Notes under the pieces: model-generated
The model's input: the letters and a program-made list of their open reading frames with translations, nothing else
Told to the model about the DNA's origin: nothing
The model's database searches: none
Part shown: positions 11,201 to 21,059 of the stretch, piece by piece
Position numbering within the stretch: position 1 is the stretch's first letter
How the letters are laid out: every line of letters begins with the position of its first letter
NCBI GenBank assembly: GCA_958295665.1
Contig: OY282559.1
Coordinates: 132,907,241 to 132,971,240, forward strand
Reading direction: 5' to 3'
DNA length: 64,000 nt
From: Tipula vernalis
Lineage: Eukaryota; Arthropoda; Insecta; Diptera; Tipulidae
Made by a program: the position numbers and the translations under genes

Positions 11201-11366
11201 TCGAATAGAAAAGAATACTTCACGACGGCTATCGGTGGTGGAAAAAATTGTTTTTCTATGTCAAAAGGAACAGGGTTGTGCACCTGATTTCTATGTTTTT
11301 ATTTCGGTGCTGTGAACCTGTTTTCATTTTTACTGATTATTATTATAACGACTACGTCGCCACAGA

Positions 11367-12300
11367 GGAAACCTTTTAGGGTCATCCCGATCAAGTGGTA
11401 AATAACATACGATATCTGGATAGTACCGTTATGATTTTTTTTGAGCACATATTTCTTTTGTTGAAGTTTTCCTCATCAACTAAATTTTTATTTTCTATCA
11501 CTACACTATACTATTCACTAGACTACACTATTCACTACACTAAACTATTTACTACACAATCAAAGCGCTATTAATCAATTTAAGCTAAACTAACGCTTAC
11601 AAACAAAAATGACGCACATTTGCTTAAAACGAAAAGGACGACAAAAACACGTCTTTCTTCTTCGAGCGACAACAACCGACCGTCAAGTTTCATTTTAGTA
11701 TTAATAAAATTTTCAAATTGTTACTTTGTGACCGATTTTGCAATTCTACTTACAAAAAGCCACCGTCGTGGGGCAACGGCTTTAACTTCTTGGAAAGTCG
11801 ACTGAATCGAATTATCCTTCTCAAAGATATCTATTACTGGCGCTATAAAGGGTGCTGTAGTGGCTGTTGATGATGTAGTTGTTGAAGATATTGATGGTAA
11901 CTGTGGTACCGCTTGCGCAATAAGCTTGAAATCTTAACGGTTGTTCTCATTATTATTTGTACAATATGGAAAATATCAAAATAAAATAGTAAATCAATTA
12001 AATTCAAGATTATTTTTGGCTAATTAAATAATTTAATAGTCAACCATGTTTTGTATGCATATGGTCAGTCTTTCTTTATTCTCTATAACAACTCGCAAGT
12101 GGTTTAAAAATTTGTTGTTAACATCACCTAGAATCTTATCGCACTCGGTTTTCTTGGCACCCTGCTACAAATTTTTGATCTTATTAGATCATGACTATCT
12201 TCCACTTTAACTTTAACCTCCGCACGTTTAAATCGAAACCCTGCCCTGGCCGAGACAAATAATTATACTCAAAAACCTTTAATAATTTCGTGGCAATAAT
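11367..12300. other. Unassigned intron DNA with a possible coding remnant
   Basis: Bases 11490-11560 hold an imperfect tandem of CTACACTATTCACTA-like words. The - strand 11760-11935 is open and encodes an S/T-rich stretch followed by KAVAPRRWLF, which could be a retroelement fragment, but I do not recognise it. Nothing else stands out. Confidence 0.35.
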
Positions 12301-12599
12301 TCTTCTTATTTACGGTAGCATTATTGCGCTGAAGAGCGTAGTGAGGACCAATGGAATGTTACATAATGAAATAAATCGAAATTGAACTATGGCCTTGAAC
12401 AATTGCAGTTGGAGTTTACAGAGCATACTGACAAACGCAATATGATCTTCAGTCAGGAAACGAAACTGAACTATGGCGAAGTGTTTTAAGACAAATTAGT
12501 TGCGTACTTGATAATTTTAGAAGAGATAATAGAGCATCAATTAGTGTGGAGACAGCCTCGGTTAGTTTCCCTTGGGGAACAAATAAAAGGTTACACGGC

Positions 12600-12770
12600 T
12601 ATAAAAACTGAGCTATTCAAGGAGAATGTTTAATTTCGGTTTATTTCATAAAGAAACATTCCTGGTTGATAATAAACTAGTCGGTTCTCAATTTGCTCTT
12701 CAACACGATAATGCTCCCATATATAAAAAGAGTCATTACCACGAATAAAAGTTAAATAAAGAAGTTTTGG
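12600..12770 (+). pseudogene. Possible Tc1-like transposase fragment
   Basis: The + strand reads FALQHDNAPIYKK within an open stretch, resembling the second catalytic Asp region (QQDNAPxH) of Tc1-type transposases. No other conserved block was found beside it, so the call is weak. Confidence 0.3.
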
Positions 12771-12789
12771 TTAGAACTGTACATGAAGA

Positions 12790-13293
12790 GGTGTTAAAAA
12801 GGGCATCAGATGAATGTATTTGGTATAGTAGATTTGTAGGCGCGTCTTTATGGATGTTTTATAAAAAACGTTATTTCCAACAATGAGTTGTTGTAGTAAA
12901 ATAAAGGGGTTGCAACTGAAGAATCGTTCACAATGGTAGACTTCAAAAATTTGGAGGGCTCACCAGTAATCCATCGCGACGATAAAGCTCTTTCATAACG
13001 TTTTGAAATATTGAACGGACATGTAAAACACATTTGATATTGAGGCAAGAGCATTTTATAACATAATCCAAGGCCAATTTCAACTTGTCTACATCGCAAT
13101 TACTGTCAAGAGTGAGGATAAAAGATTCACTTTTCCGTTGCTGCAAATATGTTATTTGGCTTACCCTTTGCATCTTATTATTTTTTATTACACAGCTCTG
13201 AGAGCTTTGATTGTTGGTGTCCCAGTTCTCTGGCTCCTCGATATGTCGTTCGGTTTTTGGATTTTTTGGTTTGTAGTTGCCTTGTTTTTGCAT
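12790..13293 (-). pseudogene. Unrecognised protein remnant with a one-base frameshift
   Basis: On the - strand an open frame of 116 codons (12943-13293) encodes ESFILTLDSNCDVDKLKLAL, then CLNIKCVLHVRSIFQNVM and RRDGLLVSPPNF. It stops in a run of five T. Allowing for one extra T there, the frame continues for about 45 more residues (EVYHCERFFSCNP, IVGNNVFYKTS). The frame-preserving continuation suggests a decayed copy of a real protein. I cannot name the family. Confidence 0.45.
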
Positions 13294-13439
13294 ACCCTGA
13301 TGTTGTTCGTTTGTTCTTTTTATTGCGTTTTCAATATCAAGCAGTTGTCGTCTTGTTTGTGGTGTAGTGTTAGGAGAAGCTTTTCCTTGATATTATTTAT
13401 TCTGTGGTAAAATACGTGATTTATCTGTATTTGTTCGTT

Positions 13440-13780
13440 ATTTTGAACCCTTATTTCTTGTGCTGATCTATGGTGATTTGAGGTTTTAGTGGGAGGTTAG
13501 GTTGAGTTGATTTGATTTGAGTTCACACACGCATGAAGCTTTCGAATCGAGTTGATTTCGGTATTGAGTTGGTCGTTGCGTGTTGAGTGGAGTAGAGGGT
13601 TGAGATTTGATTCAGGTGACATTGAGATGAAGTTTAGTTGCGGTTTAGTTAACTTGCGTTGGTGTTGAGAAAGGGGTTCGTTTGGGGAGTTATTTGGGGG
13701 CTATTTCGTGGATTGAATTAGCCGTTGAGTTTAGTGTTAGGTTAAGGATTGATTTGAAGGTTGTATAACATTAGGGGTTC
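13440..13780. repeat. G/T-rich low-complexity stretch
   Basis: The + strand is dominated by irregular GTTGAGTT, TTGATTTG and GGTTTAG words. No unit length is fixed and no gene is visible. Confidence 0.5.
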
Positions 13781-14302
13781 AAGCGTTAACAATGCACGAA
13801 CACTATATTTTTACAATGGTAGATTATTATTTAAAATGTAATTCTTGCACACGTATGATAGATCTCTATTCGATACAATATACCGCGAACACCATATTTT
13901 ACTTTATACAAGATTTTAATTTATTATAATTCTTCACCACCGGTTTTAGAAAAGTAATTTTTATTAATAGGTCCGCGTCTATTATCACTACCCAAAATCT
14001 TTTACCACGACGATTAGTTTCCTTTTTCTACAAAAGAGAGAGATGGAGTAAAACAGAAAAATATAATTTAGCTTTCAATTATATTTTCTATTGTCCAAAC
14101 TCTTTCGCTAGATGACAGTAAACAACACAAAAGATATTTTGTGCGATAACCCTACATTGTGGTGGTGAGCGAGTAAAAATTTATATAAATGAATGAGTGA
14201 GCCGCTACAGGACTCCCGCGCAAGTGATTTCCCCTCCCTAACGAAACTATTTGTTAGGCTGCAATACGAACAGTTTTATGTGCACGATGAACTGATTTTG
14301 TA

Positions 14303-15305
14303 TCAGTAGTATGCCGTAAGCCGGTTTAAGCTGGTCAACTGAAATGGTTTGTTTTTTCCATTAATTGACACGGTGAATTGTTTCGCAAGGCGCCGAATGA
14401 CTTTAAACGGGAGTTCGTAGGGAGGAGATACTGTGCGAACCTTGTCCGTTCTTACGAACACAAAATCATCAGTTGGCAAGTGACTTTGGAACAAAAACGG
14501 CATCTCTTTTGGCTTTCCGAGTTGATTTTGGGATAAAGTTTTGCTTTATGTCTCGGAGTTGGTCGATGACTTTATCGCAAGAACTCACCGGGTAGCTTGA
14601 TAGTTTGACCAGAAACCGAACTCCAATTGATTGGGTTTCCTATGGCCATTAACGCGGCTTTGTGTTGCCGGTGGAAACGTTCGACCATGCCATTGGCTTG
14701 AGGGTGGTAAGTCGTTGTACGAATACGATGTAAGCCAAGGAGTTTTGTTAACTGGCCAAAAAGCTTGGACTCAAATTGTGTTCGTTGATCAGTAGTGATA
14801 TTAAGGGGCACGCCAAATCGTAAAACGTAATTGTTGACAAAAGTTGTGGCAATGGTTGCAGCTGATATATTGGTCATACAATATACTTCGGGCCAGCGAG
14901 TAAATCGATCGACACAGGTGAGTAAATAAGTATACCATTAGATGGCGGAAGTGGTCCTACTATATCTATATGGATACGTTCAAAACGACCAGATGGAATT
15001 TCGAATTGTCCATGGGATGATTTAGTATGCCATTGGTCTTTGGCACGTTAGCAGGATAAACAGAACTGAACCCAATGGCTTATGCCTTTGTTCATACTAG
15101 GCCAAAAATATCGGGCAGTAATCAACTTACGAGTAGCACGAACACCGGGATGCGAAATATTATGTAAAGGCAATTTGAAAAGCGCCAGTTTCCTTGACGA
15201 ACCAGAATAACATTCGGAACCAGAAAATAAATTCTGAAGTTCTAGGTCAGCTTTTTGTGTAATTTCGATTTTGTTTAAGTTGAATTGTGTCTCGACTGTG
15301 GCCAT
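14303..15305 (-). pseudogene. Integrase remnant of gypsy element 2
   Basis: The zinc region reads LHNISHPGVRATRKLI then FCLSC. The core has NITTDQRTQFES and the third catalytic residue in PQANGMVERFHRQHKAAL. The C-terminal piece 14303-14503 has SPPYELPFKVIRR. It is broken by stops, but the catalytic spacing is recognisable. Confidence 0.82.
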
Positions 15306-15540
15306 TTCATTGTCCGTTGTGCGACAGAGTGTATGTGCAACAACGTTGTCGTGTCCGTGAACATGCTGGATGTCCGTGGTAAATTGACTAATATAATCTA
15401 AGTGGCGAGATTGCCTCGGATTACGTTCAGTTTTAGGCTGAATTGCTGTATTCAGAGGTTTATGGTTGGTATAACTAGTGAGTCCCGAAATAAAGTCCCG
15501 ACCTTCGACAAAAATCTGAAGTGTTTTACTGCCAGATATA

Positions 15541-16720
15541 TTACGAGTAATTCGCGATCAAATGCGGAATATTTCTTTTCTGCATCCGAAAGATTCTTTG
15601 AGAAAAATCCAATGGCTCCCAACACTCACTGTCCGTAGTTAAACTAAGCTTTGCATCGCTCAGTGGGTGTGCAAGTATGTAGTGTTGTTTTCGCAAGTTC
15701 AGCCTTAAGCGACGTGAATTCTTGTTGACATTCGCCGGTCCAAGAGAAATTCCTAGGTATTTTGGGCTTACGTAGAAGCACGGCCAGATGGCTGTGAACT
15801 GGTACGAGTATTTCAGCGAGCTTTGGTAATAACCGGTGATAGTAATTTGCCATACCGATGAACCGCTGAATGTGCTTAATTGAGCTTGGAGCTGGGAATT
15901 CCTTAATCGCGTTAATTCGTTCTTCAGACGGCAGAATAGCATTAGGGGTTATTTTATGGCTGAGATAATCAAGAGTGGATGCGCCAAAAACGCATTTTGA
16001 ACTATTGATGCCACAAGAATATCGTCGATATAGACGAAAACAAAGTCTAAGTTTCGAACAACTTTGTTCATAAAACGCTGAAACGTTTGGGTGTCATTGC
16101 GTAGACCGAATGGCATTCGATTGAATTCGAAAAGGCCAAAGGAGTCGTTACTGCCGTTTTGAAAACGTCTTCAGGTGAAACGGGAATCAAATGATACGCT
16201 CTGAGGAGACAGATTTTTGAGAAAATATTGCATCCATGTAAGTGCATGGAGGAATTTTGAATGTGGGGTATAGAATAACTATCAGGTGCTGTCACCGTGT
16301 TCAATCGTCTGGAACCCCACATGGTAGGATTGAAAAATGCGTAATGGACAAGAGACGGGAGATGCAGATGGCAATTTATAATTCGGCTCTTCTGTAAGTT
16401 GAGGAAACTTTTTAAGTAGAGTGCCGTGGCCGTTAGTATATAATGGATCGGAGTCGGTGTCTCGACGTGAACCATTGTGGCATTGATTGACAGCTTAGTC
16501 GCTGAATCAATCAGCCGTTTATTCTTAAGATCAACCAAAAGTCCGAATTTACACAAGAAATCGGCGCCAATGATGGGACGATTCACAGCAGCTAAAATGA
16601 AAGCATGTGTAGGTTCGTTTTAGTCCCAAATCCAACTGGAGCAACTTGAATTCGTTTTTAAAATTATAAACTGGTATAATCGAAAGGTCAGCGCCAATGT
16701 CGACTAAATAGGTTATTTTA
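15541..16720 (-). pseudogene. Protease, RT and RNase H remnant of gypsy element 2
   Basis: The protease site reads VDIGADLSI, with Ile in place of the usual Thr (16694-16702), followed by PIIGADFLCKFGLLVDLKNK. The RT palm motif YIDDILVA is intact (about 16013-16033). Later RT and RNase H pieces include LPKLAEILVPVHSHL and FSWTGECQQEFTSLKAEL. The region is spread over several frames with deletions. Confidence 0.8.
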
Positions 16721-16759
16721 TTTATTCTGTCGAATATGAATAAACGAGATGCATAATGA

Positions 16760-17560
16760 TTAGGATTTATTGGGGTCCCGACCCGGTGTTTTGGTAGTTT
16801 TTTGAAGTATCCGCTTCAGCATCAAGCCTGTTGATATGCTGAGATATCGATGGTTTCGACGTAGAAAAATTGCAAGGTGGCAAGCACTTCTTTGCAGCTG
16901 GACCAAACATGACATGGTACCAACATCTGCCGTGACGGCGAGAGTAATTGTTGGTGCTGCGGGATCGTGATCGTGAACGAGACGATTCTCGTTGTCCCTT
17001 TGATCGGTCTCGGAACAAGCTGTTTGACTGTTAGCTGGGATACGATCAATGCGTACAGTGGGACGAGATTGTCTATTAATTGTGAATGGAAATGTGTTCG
17101 TACATTTTATCGGCGGTTCTAGCCAGAGCATCAATCCCCAATCAGTCCGGCTGAGCGATGAGCGCAATTTTAACGATCTCTGGCATCTTCCTGATCCAGA
17201 GCGATTTAATAATAGTCTCTTTAAAGTTTTTCCCGGCCAATGTACGAATCTGTCAGTGCGCGTCGGATGGCTTACGGCCGCCGATCTCTTGGTCCGTGAT
17301 GAGAGCTTCTAACTGCCTCTCAGACGACGGCGCTAATCCTTCCAATAAAGTTTTTTTTAAATGGTGTATTGTTCTGCGTGGTGGGGATTCGTCAAAAAAT
17401 CTGAAATACTGTCGCACGTTTCTGGTGACAATGACGCCAATGTGTGGAAGAATTTTTGCTTTTCAGACTTTACTCCTTGGAGATCAAATTGGACACTGCC
17501 AACAAGAACCTGTTATTCGCTTTTTGCGGCCAGAATGGTTGTAGCTTTAATTGCTACTTT
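16760..17560 (-). pseudogene. gag remnant of gypsy element 2
   Basis: The - strand reads LQGVKSEKQKFFHTLASLSP in the capsid, then LLEGLAPSSERQLEALIT in another frame. The nucleocapsid motif CWYHVMFGPAAKKCLPPCNF is fully preserved at the zinc-binding positions. This CWYH..C..PC pattern is characteristic of CsRn1-type gag. Stops and frameshifts split the region. The + strand frames at 17049-17567 are shadows. Confidence 0.8.
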
Positions 17561-18117
17561 TGGCTGAAACCGCTAGTCTATCTTTTGGGGTTCTGACTGA
17601 TTGTCCTCTTGGGTTTCGCTATGTGGTTGGTCCGCTTTTTTTTTATTCTTCTTACCTATTTTTCCTTTGTTTTTTTGGTTGTTTTCAACCACATTTTTCC
17701 CTAACACGACTTTAACTAGATCTTAAGAGGAGCTACCAACCGCCACGACCAAATTCCTCTACCCAACTCGATCACCGGGATTAAGTCGTGGTAGCATTCC
17801 CCCTTAAGGTAAATTTTGTAACGACTTGATTTAGGTCAAACTAAATCTAGTCACAAATAAGTTACAGTGTATGTGGCTTAACTCCCATTGTTAGTGACGT
17901 GTCTGAGCTTTGAATAAAATATCGCTACTGTATTGCTATGTGCGTTACCACGACGTTGAATTTTTTAAACAACTCCCAATCGCTTATTAGTATTTTTTTT
18001 GTGTATGATGGTAAATGCTTAGTTTTTTTTTTTAAGGCCACTCAGTTAACTCAGTTGTTGTTGCGGTTCTTTGTAACCGTTATCCCGTTGAACAGTCCAG
18101 AAATAATATGAAGTGGC
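17561..18117. other. Unassigned intron DNA beside gypsy element 2
   Basis: The stretch 17570-17700 is T-rich. The words CCACGAC and GTCGTGG near 17750-17800 form a weak inverted pair. It may be leader sequence of gypsy element 2, but no LTR or primer site can be identified. Confidence 0.3.
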
Positions 18118-18741
18118 GTGTTCTTATTATCATTATTATTATTGAGAGGGCATGGGGCGATAAGCCACCTCGCACTGCGACCTAAAAGATCTATTGTGCT
18201 GTACCCTGCTTAATTATCCCCCCGGTCAATATTCAGGTTCTTAATGAACTTGATAATACTGCCGGCCGGTACATGATACATACTATCTGAACTTATTGCT
18301 CTCCCTCCTAGATGTTTACTACAGCATGTAGTTTCGCTAGAAATATGGTACCATTGGAACCCAAGGATTTCGAGAGGGCTGTCCCACTCCCATATATTCC
18401 TACCCCTGCCCCGTCTTACGTTTGAGTTGACCCTTACGAGTTGCTGGGGAATTGCAAACCGCCTGTAGGTCACCCAGCTCTACTACAAGAAGGCTAAATA
18501 AAACTGGAGGGTGCCTGGTATCCAGAGGCCGCATACTTTGGACTGAATATCAACCATTCATCCATCGACATATGCTGTTCCACCTTAAATTAGGGTTTTT
18601 TGTCAAGCCTTTCTCCTTCAGCGCCGCACTTTAGCCTGTGCCAAATGGCCAAAAATGTGTCAAATGGCCTTAGTTACCAGTGGTTGCCACGAGGAGGCAG
18701 CACGCACACTTGAGAATTGTGAACAGGTTACCCCTTATACA

Positions 18742-19718
18742 TTCCACCTTATTCCAGTAGAGGTTTTCGGTAAGCAGAAGGTAGCTGAGATGGCTATGCG
18801 ACTTACGGCTGTCTCTCAGTGGAAGTGTCTGCAGGTGGGGCACTCGACGATAGTTGGATCACTAAGGGATGAACTGGTGAATGTAGATTATGTTATACCA
18901 ACCTTGTGCTTCGATAAAGGGTTCCGGACCGTCTGTCTTTCAAGGGAATCCTGGAGGGACGGATCAATACTGGAAAACGAGGCAGTGCAATTTTTCACGG
19001 ACGGCTCTAAGCTAAATGGTAAGGTAGGAGCCAGAGTCTTCTGTGAGAAGCTTAATGTTGATATTTCTGTTCGTCTTCCTAACTACTGCAGCGTGTACCA
19101 AGCTGAAGTGGTGGCGATCGGGGAAGTCGTGACATGGTTGAAGCATAAATCGAGATGAGCGAGTATTTCAGTATCCAGATAATCTGGGTCCCTGGTCACT
19201 CGGAAATCACAGGGAACTGCAGGGCGGACGAACTAGCTAGGTACGGTACGACTCTCCAGATGCAGACGGAAAGGGCAGGTCTGGGGAGGCCTATAGTAGC
19301 GCTCAAATTGGCGCTCAGTAGAAAGGCAACATCCTTGACAAATGAGAAATGGACCAACACTCTCACGTGCAGGGTAGTAAAACAGGTTTGGCCAAAACTG
19401 GACTTGCGGCGCTCCAAGGCACTGATATCCCTGGGAAGACGAGAGTTCGGATTGGCCTTAGGGATACTTACAGGACACTGTTTTTTTGGGGAACACGTGA
19501 GAAGGCTGGGTCTACAGACAAATGACTTTTGTAGAAGTTGCATGGACGAGGAGGAGGAAGATACTATAAATCACTTCCTATGCTCGTGTCCGGCACTATC
19601 ATACAGAAGACATAAATACTTGGGTGTGTACGGTATGGACAGCCTTTTGGAACTCGTGAACCGTGGAGTACGAGATATTTTACGCTACATAAGTAGCACT
19701 GGATGGTTTCAGGGGTAA
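18742..19718 (+). pseudogene. RNase H and C-terminal domain of a LINE ORF2
   Basis: Two overlapping frames (to 19158 and 19155-19718) make up the C-terminus of a non-LTR reverse transcriptase protein. The RNase H pieces are FFTDGSKLNGKVGA (first Asp), YQAEVVAIGEVV (Glu) and WVPGHSEITGNCRADELAR (last Asp). The segment that should hold the SDS motif with the third acidic residue is missing between KHKSR and MSEYF, so a deletion with frameshift has removed it. The tail has a Cys/His motif, CRSCMDEEEEDTINHFLCSC. The frame at 18655 starts in the host repeat, so its first 29 residues are not part of the LINE. Confidence 0.85.
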
Positions 19719-19802
19719 AGGGGAGATAAGATCCTGTGGTATCACAATGGGCCACTATTGGCCTAAGTGTGCGATAGCAGCCACTCTAACCTAACCTAAC
19801 CT
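18742..19802 (+). mobile_element. Nested 3' fragment of a LOA/I-type LINE
   Basis: It interrupts copy 2 of the LINE-derived repeat. The host words CCCCTTATACA and CCCTTTATACA flank it and act as an imperfect target duplication. It encodes the end of a LINE ORF2 with RNase H and finishes with TAACC repeats. The 5' end is truncated, as is usual for LINE insertions. Confidence 0.8.
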
Positions 19803-20084
19803 ACCCTTTATACAATTGTACGCATCACGCAGCTGCCTAATACATGACCAGAACAGCTCACGTGATGCGCACCCTACTGGAAGGTTACGGAGCTGGTAGA
19901 TTAATCTACTCAACTTTGATCCCCCCTCTCCAATAGACGCCAAACCACCAAAGTGTGTTCTTAATAAATACAATTTTTTATATAAACAGCTAAACGCCGT
20001 ATGTTGTTGTGGCTCCCGTTGCCGTTGGTATTTTTAAGAAATTAAAAAAAAAATGAGAAATACGTGTTATTCGTTTTCGATAGA

Positions 20085-20246
20085 CAGTGAAATTCACATA
20101 TAACGCCCTCAGATATAACGACATTTCGCTTATAGCGTCGGAAATTTGAACTAATTTGTTATGTTACTTGTTTAACTAAAATGCGTATATTACGACATTC
20201 GGTTATAACAAGGGATTTTCAATGTCGTTATAAGTAAATTTCACTG
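20085..20246. mobile_element. pogo-like MITE
   Basis: The ends are inverted: CAGTGAAATTCACATATAAC on the left and the complement CAGTGAAATTTACTTATAAC on the right. CAGTGAAA ends are typical of pogo/Tigger elements, and the larger pogo element at 49428 begins with the same bases. GTTATAA and TATAACG words recur just inside both ends. TA flanks are not preserved. It lies about 400 bases before the last furin exon. Confidence 0.65.
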
Positions 20247-20642
20247 CATTTCCTTTATGTTATTTATTTTAAATCATCGTACCAATTATCTGGTACGGTT
20301 GCACCGCACCAGGTTTCCGTATATGCTTTTAAAAGAAAATTTAATAAATATTTGTATATAATCCCTAAAAAGGGCGTATTAAGGTCACCAATTTTAACAA
20401 AATATAGAAATTATAAGTGTTTTGGAAATATAAAAATTATTAGTGCGCGATGGTCCACCACAGTAAATTTATCATTATTTGGTTTTGAAATTTCATATCC
20501 AATTACCTAAACAAACATTGCTCAAAACGCAAAATTTCCTTCGATCTATATTCTGCAATAAGTATTTGACGTTTAAAACTAAATAAATAAATGGGAAACA
20601 TCCAATCACATCTAATAAAATGTTCATCATCTTTCGTTCCAG

Positions 20643-21059
20643 AAGCGTAGCCAAAAAAATCACACAAAAATTCGTTACAATAAACTATCAAAAAATCAAA
20701 AATACGGCCTAAAAAAATCATCATCACTAACCGTCCCGATTACCTATGATGATGGCCTAACCAACGAGGAAGAGGACGACGATGACGAGGGCAACGAAGG
20801 CTACGATTATGATGACGATGATTATGATGATGATGATTGTACCAACGAAGCCGATGAATTACAACCAATAAATAAAATCAAAACAAATTTATTTAATAAA
20901 AATAAAAAAAATAAAAGCAAAACTAGTAAAAAGAGTAGCATAAATAACATTAGTAATAATAGTAGCATAAATAATAATAGTAAATGTGTTAATGGGAATA
21001 ATGATTATAACGATGAGGACGACGATGATGATGAAATAACGTTTTATGCTCAAACATGA
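20643..21059 (+). CDS. Fur2: Furin-like convertase, terminal exon (acidic cytosolic tail)
   Basis: A CTTTCGTTCCAG acceptor ends at 20642. In the phase required by the exon ending at 5787 (phase 0), the sequence is open for 138 codons to TGA at 21057-21059. It begins KRSQKNHTKIRY, contains VPITYDDGLTNEEEDDDDEG, then Asp/Tyr-rich and Lys/Asn/Ser-rich stretches, and ends DEITFYAQT. Basic residues right after the membrane span followed by acidic clusters fit the cytosolic sorting tail of convertases, where acidic clusters direct trans-Golgi retrieval (family knowledge). There is no early ATG, so ATG-based ORF finding misses it. Its position 14.9 kb downstream makes the assignment an inference from phase, composition and strand. 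Confidence 0.8.
   Translation, partial: KRSQKNHTKIRYNKLSKNQKYGLKKSSSLTVPITYDDGLTNEEEDDDDEGNEGYDYDDDDYDDDDCTNEADELQPINKIKTNLFNKNKKNKSKTSKKSSINNISNNSSINNNSKCVNGNNDYNDEDDDDDEITFYAQT

Larger units (their letters stand above)
7468..11366 (-). mobile_element. Decayed Ty3/gypsy retrotransposon, CsRn1 type (element 1)
   Basis: Matching LTR sequence lies at 7468-7631 and 11201-11366. Read on the - strand each begins TGTGGCGAC, and the left copy follows a polypurine tract (TAGGGGAGTGA). Between them, on the - strand, lie gag, protease, reverse transcriptase, RNase H and integrase remnants in Ty3/gypsy order. The zinc motif CWYHFKFGDRAS and protease context VDTGAAVSVIPP place it with CsRn1-like elements (family knowledge). 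The right LTR is truncated, and the left LTR seems to continue further to about 7300. Several stops and frameshifts make it inactive. Confidence 0.85.
13790..17560 (-). mobile_element. Decayed Ty3/gypsy retrotransposon, CsRn1 type (element 2)
   Basis: The - strand carries gag, protease, RT, RNase H and integrase remnants related to element 1 but clearly different in sequence. A polypurine-like GCGGGAGTCC precedes TGTAGCGGC at about 14211, the likely start of the 3' LTR, which would extend down to about 13800 (lower boundary uncertain). No matching 5' LTR is found near 17560-18100, so the 5' end appears truncated. Confidence 0.75.
18127..19954 (-). mobile_element. LINE-derived non-autonomous repeat, copy 2 (with nested insertion)
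   Basis: This is the same family as 1-657 and 26804-27558. It is bounded by the direct repeat GTGTTCTTA (18118-18126 and 19955-19963), a target duplication. Read on the - strand it ends in an (AAT)n-like tail, a mark of target-primed retrotransposition. The - strand frame 18210-18473 (ending FIKNLNIDRGDN) is partly shared with copy 3 (FIKNLNIDW) and may be a vestige of a LINE ORF. A second LINE fragment is inserted at about 18742-19802. Confidence 0.75.
5788..20642 (+). other. Last intron of the furin-like gene, filled with mobile elements
   Basis: The donor is GTGAGT at 5788 and the acceptor ends at 20642, giving a 14,855-base intron. All other introns seen in the gene are 65-74 bases. It contains two decayed - strand Ty3/gypsy elements, a LINE-derived repeat with a nested LINE end, and several small inverted-repeat elements. 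The stretches 5794-6310, 6520-6865, 6975-7300 and 20247-20642 show nothing I can name. Confidence 0.75.

Noticed and set aside
17049..17567. Overlapping + strand frames near gypsy element 2
   Set aside because: The - strand here encodes recognisable gag blocks, so the + frames are shadows.
19780..19804. CCTAACCTAACC as insect telomeric repeat
   Set aside because: Only about three units at the end of a LINE fragment with target duplication; this is the tail of the LINE, not a telomere.
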